The position numbers were made by a program, and so were the translations under genes. This document shows, in pieces, positions 26,986 through 27,612 of a stretch of DNA of 27,612 bases. Under the pieces are notes generated by a model, which did no database searches, was not told the DNA's origin, and saw only the letters and a list, made by a program, of their open reading frames with translations. Source of the stretch: a virus; the IMG/VR virus record IMGVR_UViG_3300032057_000005, positions 1-27,612 of that record, one strand, 5' to 3'. Positions within the stretch are counted from its first letter, which is position 1, and the number at the start of each line of letters is the position of its first letter.

Positions 26986-27612
26986 ATGGAGCCAAACGTG
27001 AGCACGCGAACGATATGGATTCACGGCGAGGAATACGTGCGGGTGCGCGACCGACTTCAGATGCTCCGGCGCGACCACCCGGGAGCACGAATCGAAACCG
27101 AACTCATCCAACTGGACCGCGAGAGTCACTTTGCGCTTTTCCGCGCTCGCATCGAGTTACCGAGCGGTGCACTTGCCACCGGCTGGGGAAGCGAAACGGG
27201 CGACGATTTTGGCGACTACATTGAGAAGGCGGAGACGAAGGCGCTCGGGCGCGCCCTGGTCGCACTCGGATACGGCTCGGACGCCAACGCAAGCGTTCAG
27301 GACGACAGCGCTCGAGTCGAAGCAGTGCTCGCCCAGTTGAGCGAGCGAGCCCGCGCGTACCTCGAGCACCTCTGCTCGAGCCAGCAGATCGACGTGCGCG
27401 ATCTCATGATCGCGCACCAGGTCCGCACGCCAAGCGAAGCGTCGTCCCTCATCACATTCCTCCGCGCCGCCGCGCGGCCGGTCCGCTCGGGGGACGACGT
27501 GCTGAACCAGCTTGCCGAGCTCGCAGATCGGCTCGGCATTCGCGTGCAAGAGATCGAGGATGAGCTGCGGAACCATCGCGGATTCGACGGCGACTGGGCG
27601 AAGTTGCGCCTC
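26986..27612 (+). CDS. Probable single-strand-annealing recombination protein (partial, runs off the right edge)
   Basis: The start is ATG 26986 after GGTGAGGGGA; GTG 26998 is an alternative. 209 codons are open to the window end. The product contains RDHPGARIETELIQLDRESH, FALFRARIELPSGALATGWG and DFGDYIEKAETKALGRALVA with LGYG. The pattern of a GARIETEL strand, ATGxGSE, then YIEKAETKALGRALxALGYG resembles Rad52/ERF-type single-strand annealing and recombination-mediator proteins of phages. It would anneal complementary single strands during phage DNA replication and repair. The linker QDDSARVEAVLAQLSERA and a helical C-terminus (LAELADRLGIRVQEIEDELR) follow. The family assignment is from pattern only. 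Confidence 0.65.
   Translation, partial: MEPNVSTRTIWIHGEEYVRVRDRLQMLRRDHPGARIETELIQLDRESHFALFRARIELPSGALATGWGSETGDDFGDYIEKAETKALGRALVALGYGSDANASVQDDSARVEAVLAQLSERARAYLEHLCSSQQIDVRDLMIAHQVRTPSEASSLITFLRAAARPVRSGDDVLNQLAELADRLGIRVQEIEDELRNHRGFDGDWAKLRL

Noticed and set aside
1-27612. CRISPR array, tRNA genes, insertion sequence or integrase
   Set aside because: I looked for evenly spaced direct repeats, cloverleaf-type GTTCRA stretches, and transposase or integrase motifs (DDE, R-H-R-Y) on both strands and saw none. Absence by eye is not proof for tRNAs.

Overview
This window is a contiguous block of a GC-rich, long-tailed (siphovirus-type) bacteriophage or prophage. The plus strand from about 0.3 to 21.3 kb is a nearly gapless late module in canonical order: regulators, small and large terminase, endolysin, portal, MuF-type minor head protein, a capsid block (small domain protein, scaffold, major capsid), head-tail connectors, holin, tail completion proteins, tail tube, tail chaperones, tape measure, a large tail-tip/receptor-binding protein and a tail hub. 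Start codons follow strong GGAGG-type Shine-Dalgarno (SD) sequences and many genes overlap by ATGA, as in one polycistronic late operon. Bidirectional translation of the window shows no integrase and no tRNA, so integration state cannot be decided. The host is not identifiable from the sequence. The GC-rich codon use, the bacterial peptidoglycan-cutting endolysin and an FERV/GWPLT-type C-terminal domain are compatible with a Chloroflexota (Thermomicrobia-like) host, but that is inference.

Layout. 1-0.7 kb: the tail end of a sigma-factor-like gene, then two small regulatory-looking ORFs, the second possibly frameshifted. 0.7-2.6 kb: zinc-ribbon protein, TerS and TerL. 2.6-7.5 kb: a two-enzyme endolysin (with a likely internal start for its binding domain), portal, and a MuF minor head protein fused to an HExxH metalloprotease-like domain. 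7.4-9.4 kb: an internal promoter and hairpin lead into the capsid genes. 9.4-13.2 kb: connectors, holin, tail completion, tail tube and chaperones. 13.2-21.3 kb: tape measure (with about four and a half degenerate 68-residue repeats near its C-terminus), a 1168-residue tail-tip protein whose middle is markedly richer in A/T, and a hub protein. A terminator at 21.36 kb closes the converging transcription units.

21.4-24.6 kb is a minus-strand block of small regulatory or accessory proteins: a zinc-finger protein, three unknowns, an XRE-type repressor, a 272-residue protein driven by a near-consensus promoter, and a ribbon-helix-helix protein. From 24.7 kb the plus strand resumes with an early/middle-type block: a SWIM zinc-finger protein with its own consensus promoter, two related small beta-domain proteins, an ECF-like sigma factor, and the start of a probable single-strand-annealing recombination protein running off the right edge.

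The most notable points are the MuF-zincin fusion; the internal translation start in the endolysin; a recurring leader design in which a stable hairpin sits just upstream of the SD of singly controlled genes (in three cases with the upstream stop codon in the hairpin loop); a possible small antisense RNA whose 13 bases match an SD region; and a mosaic receptor-binding gene.
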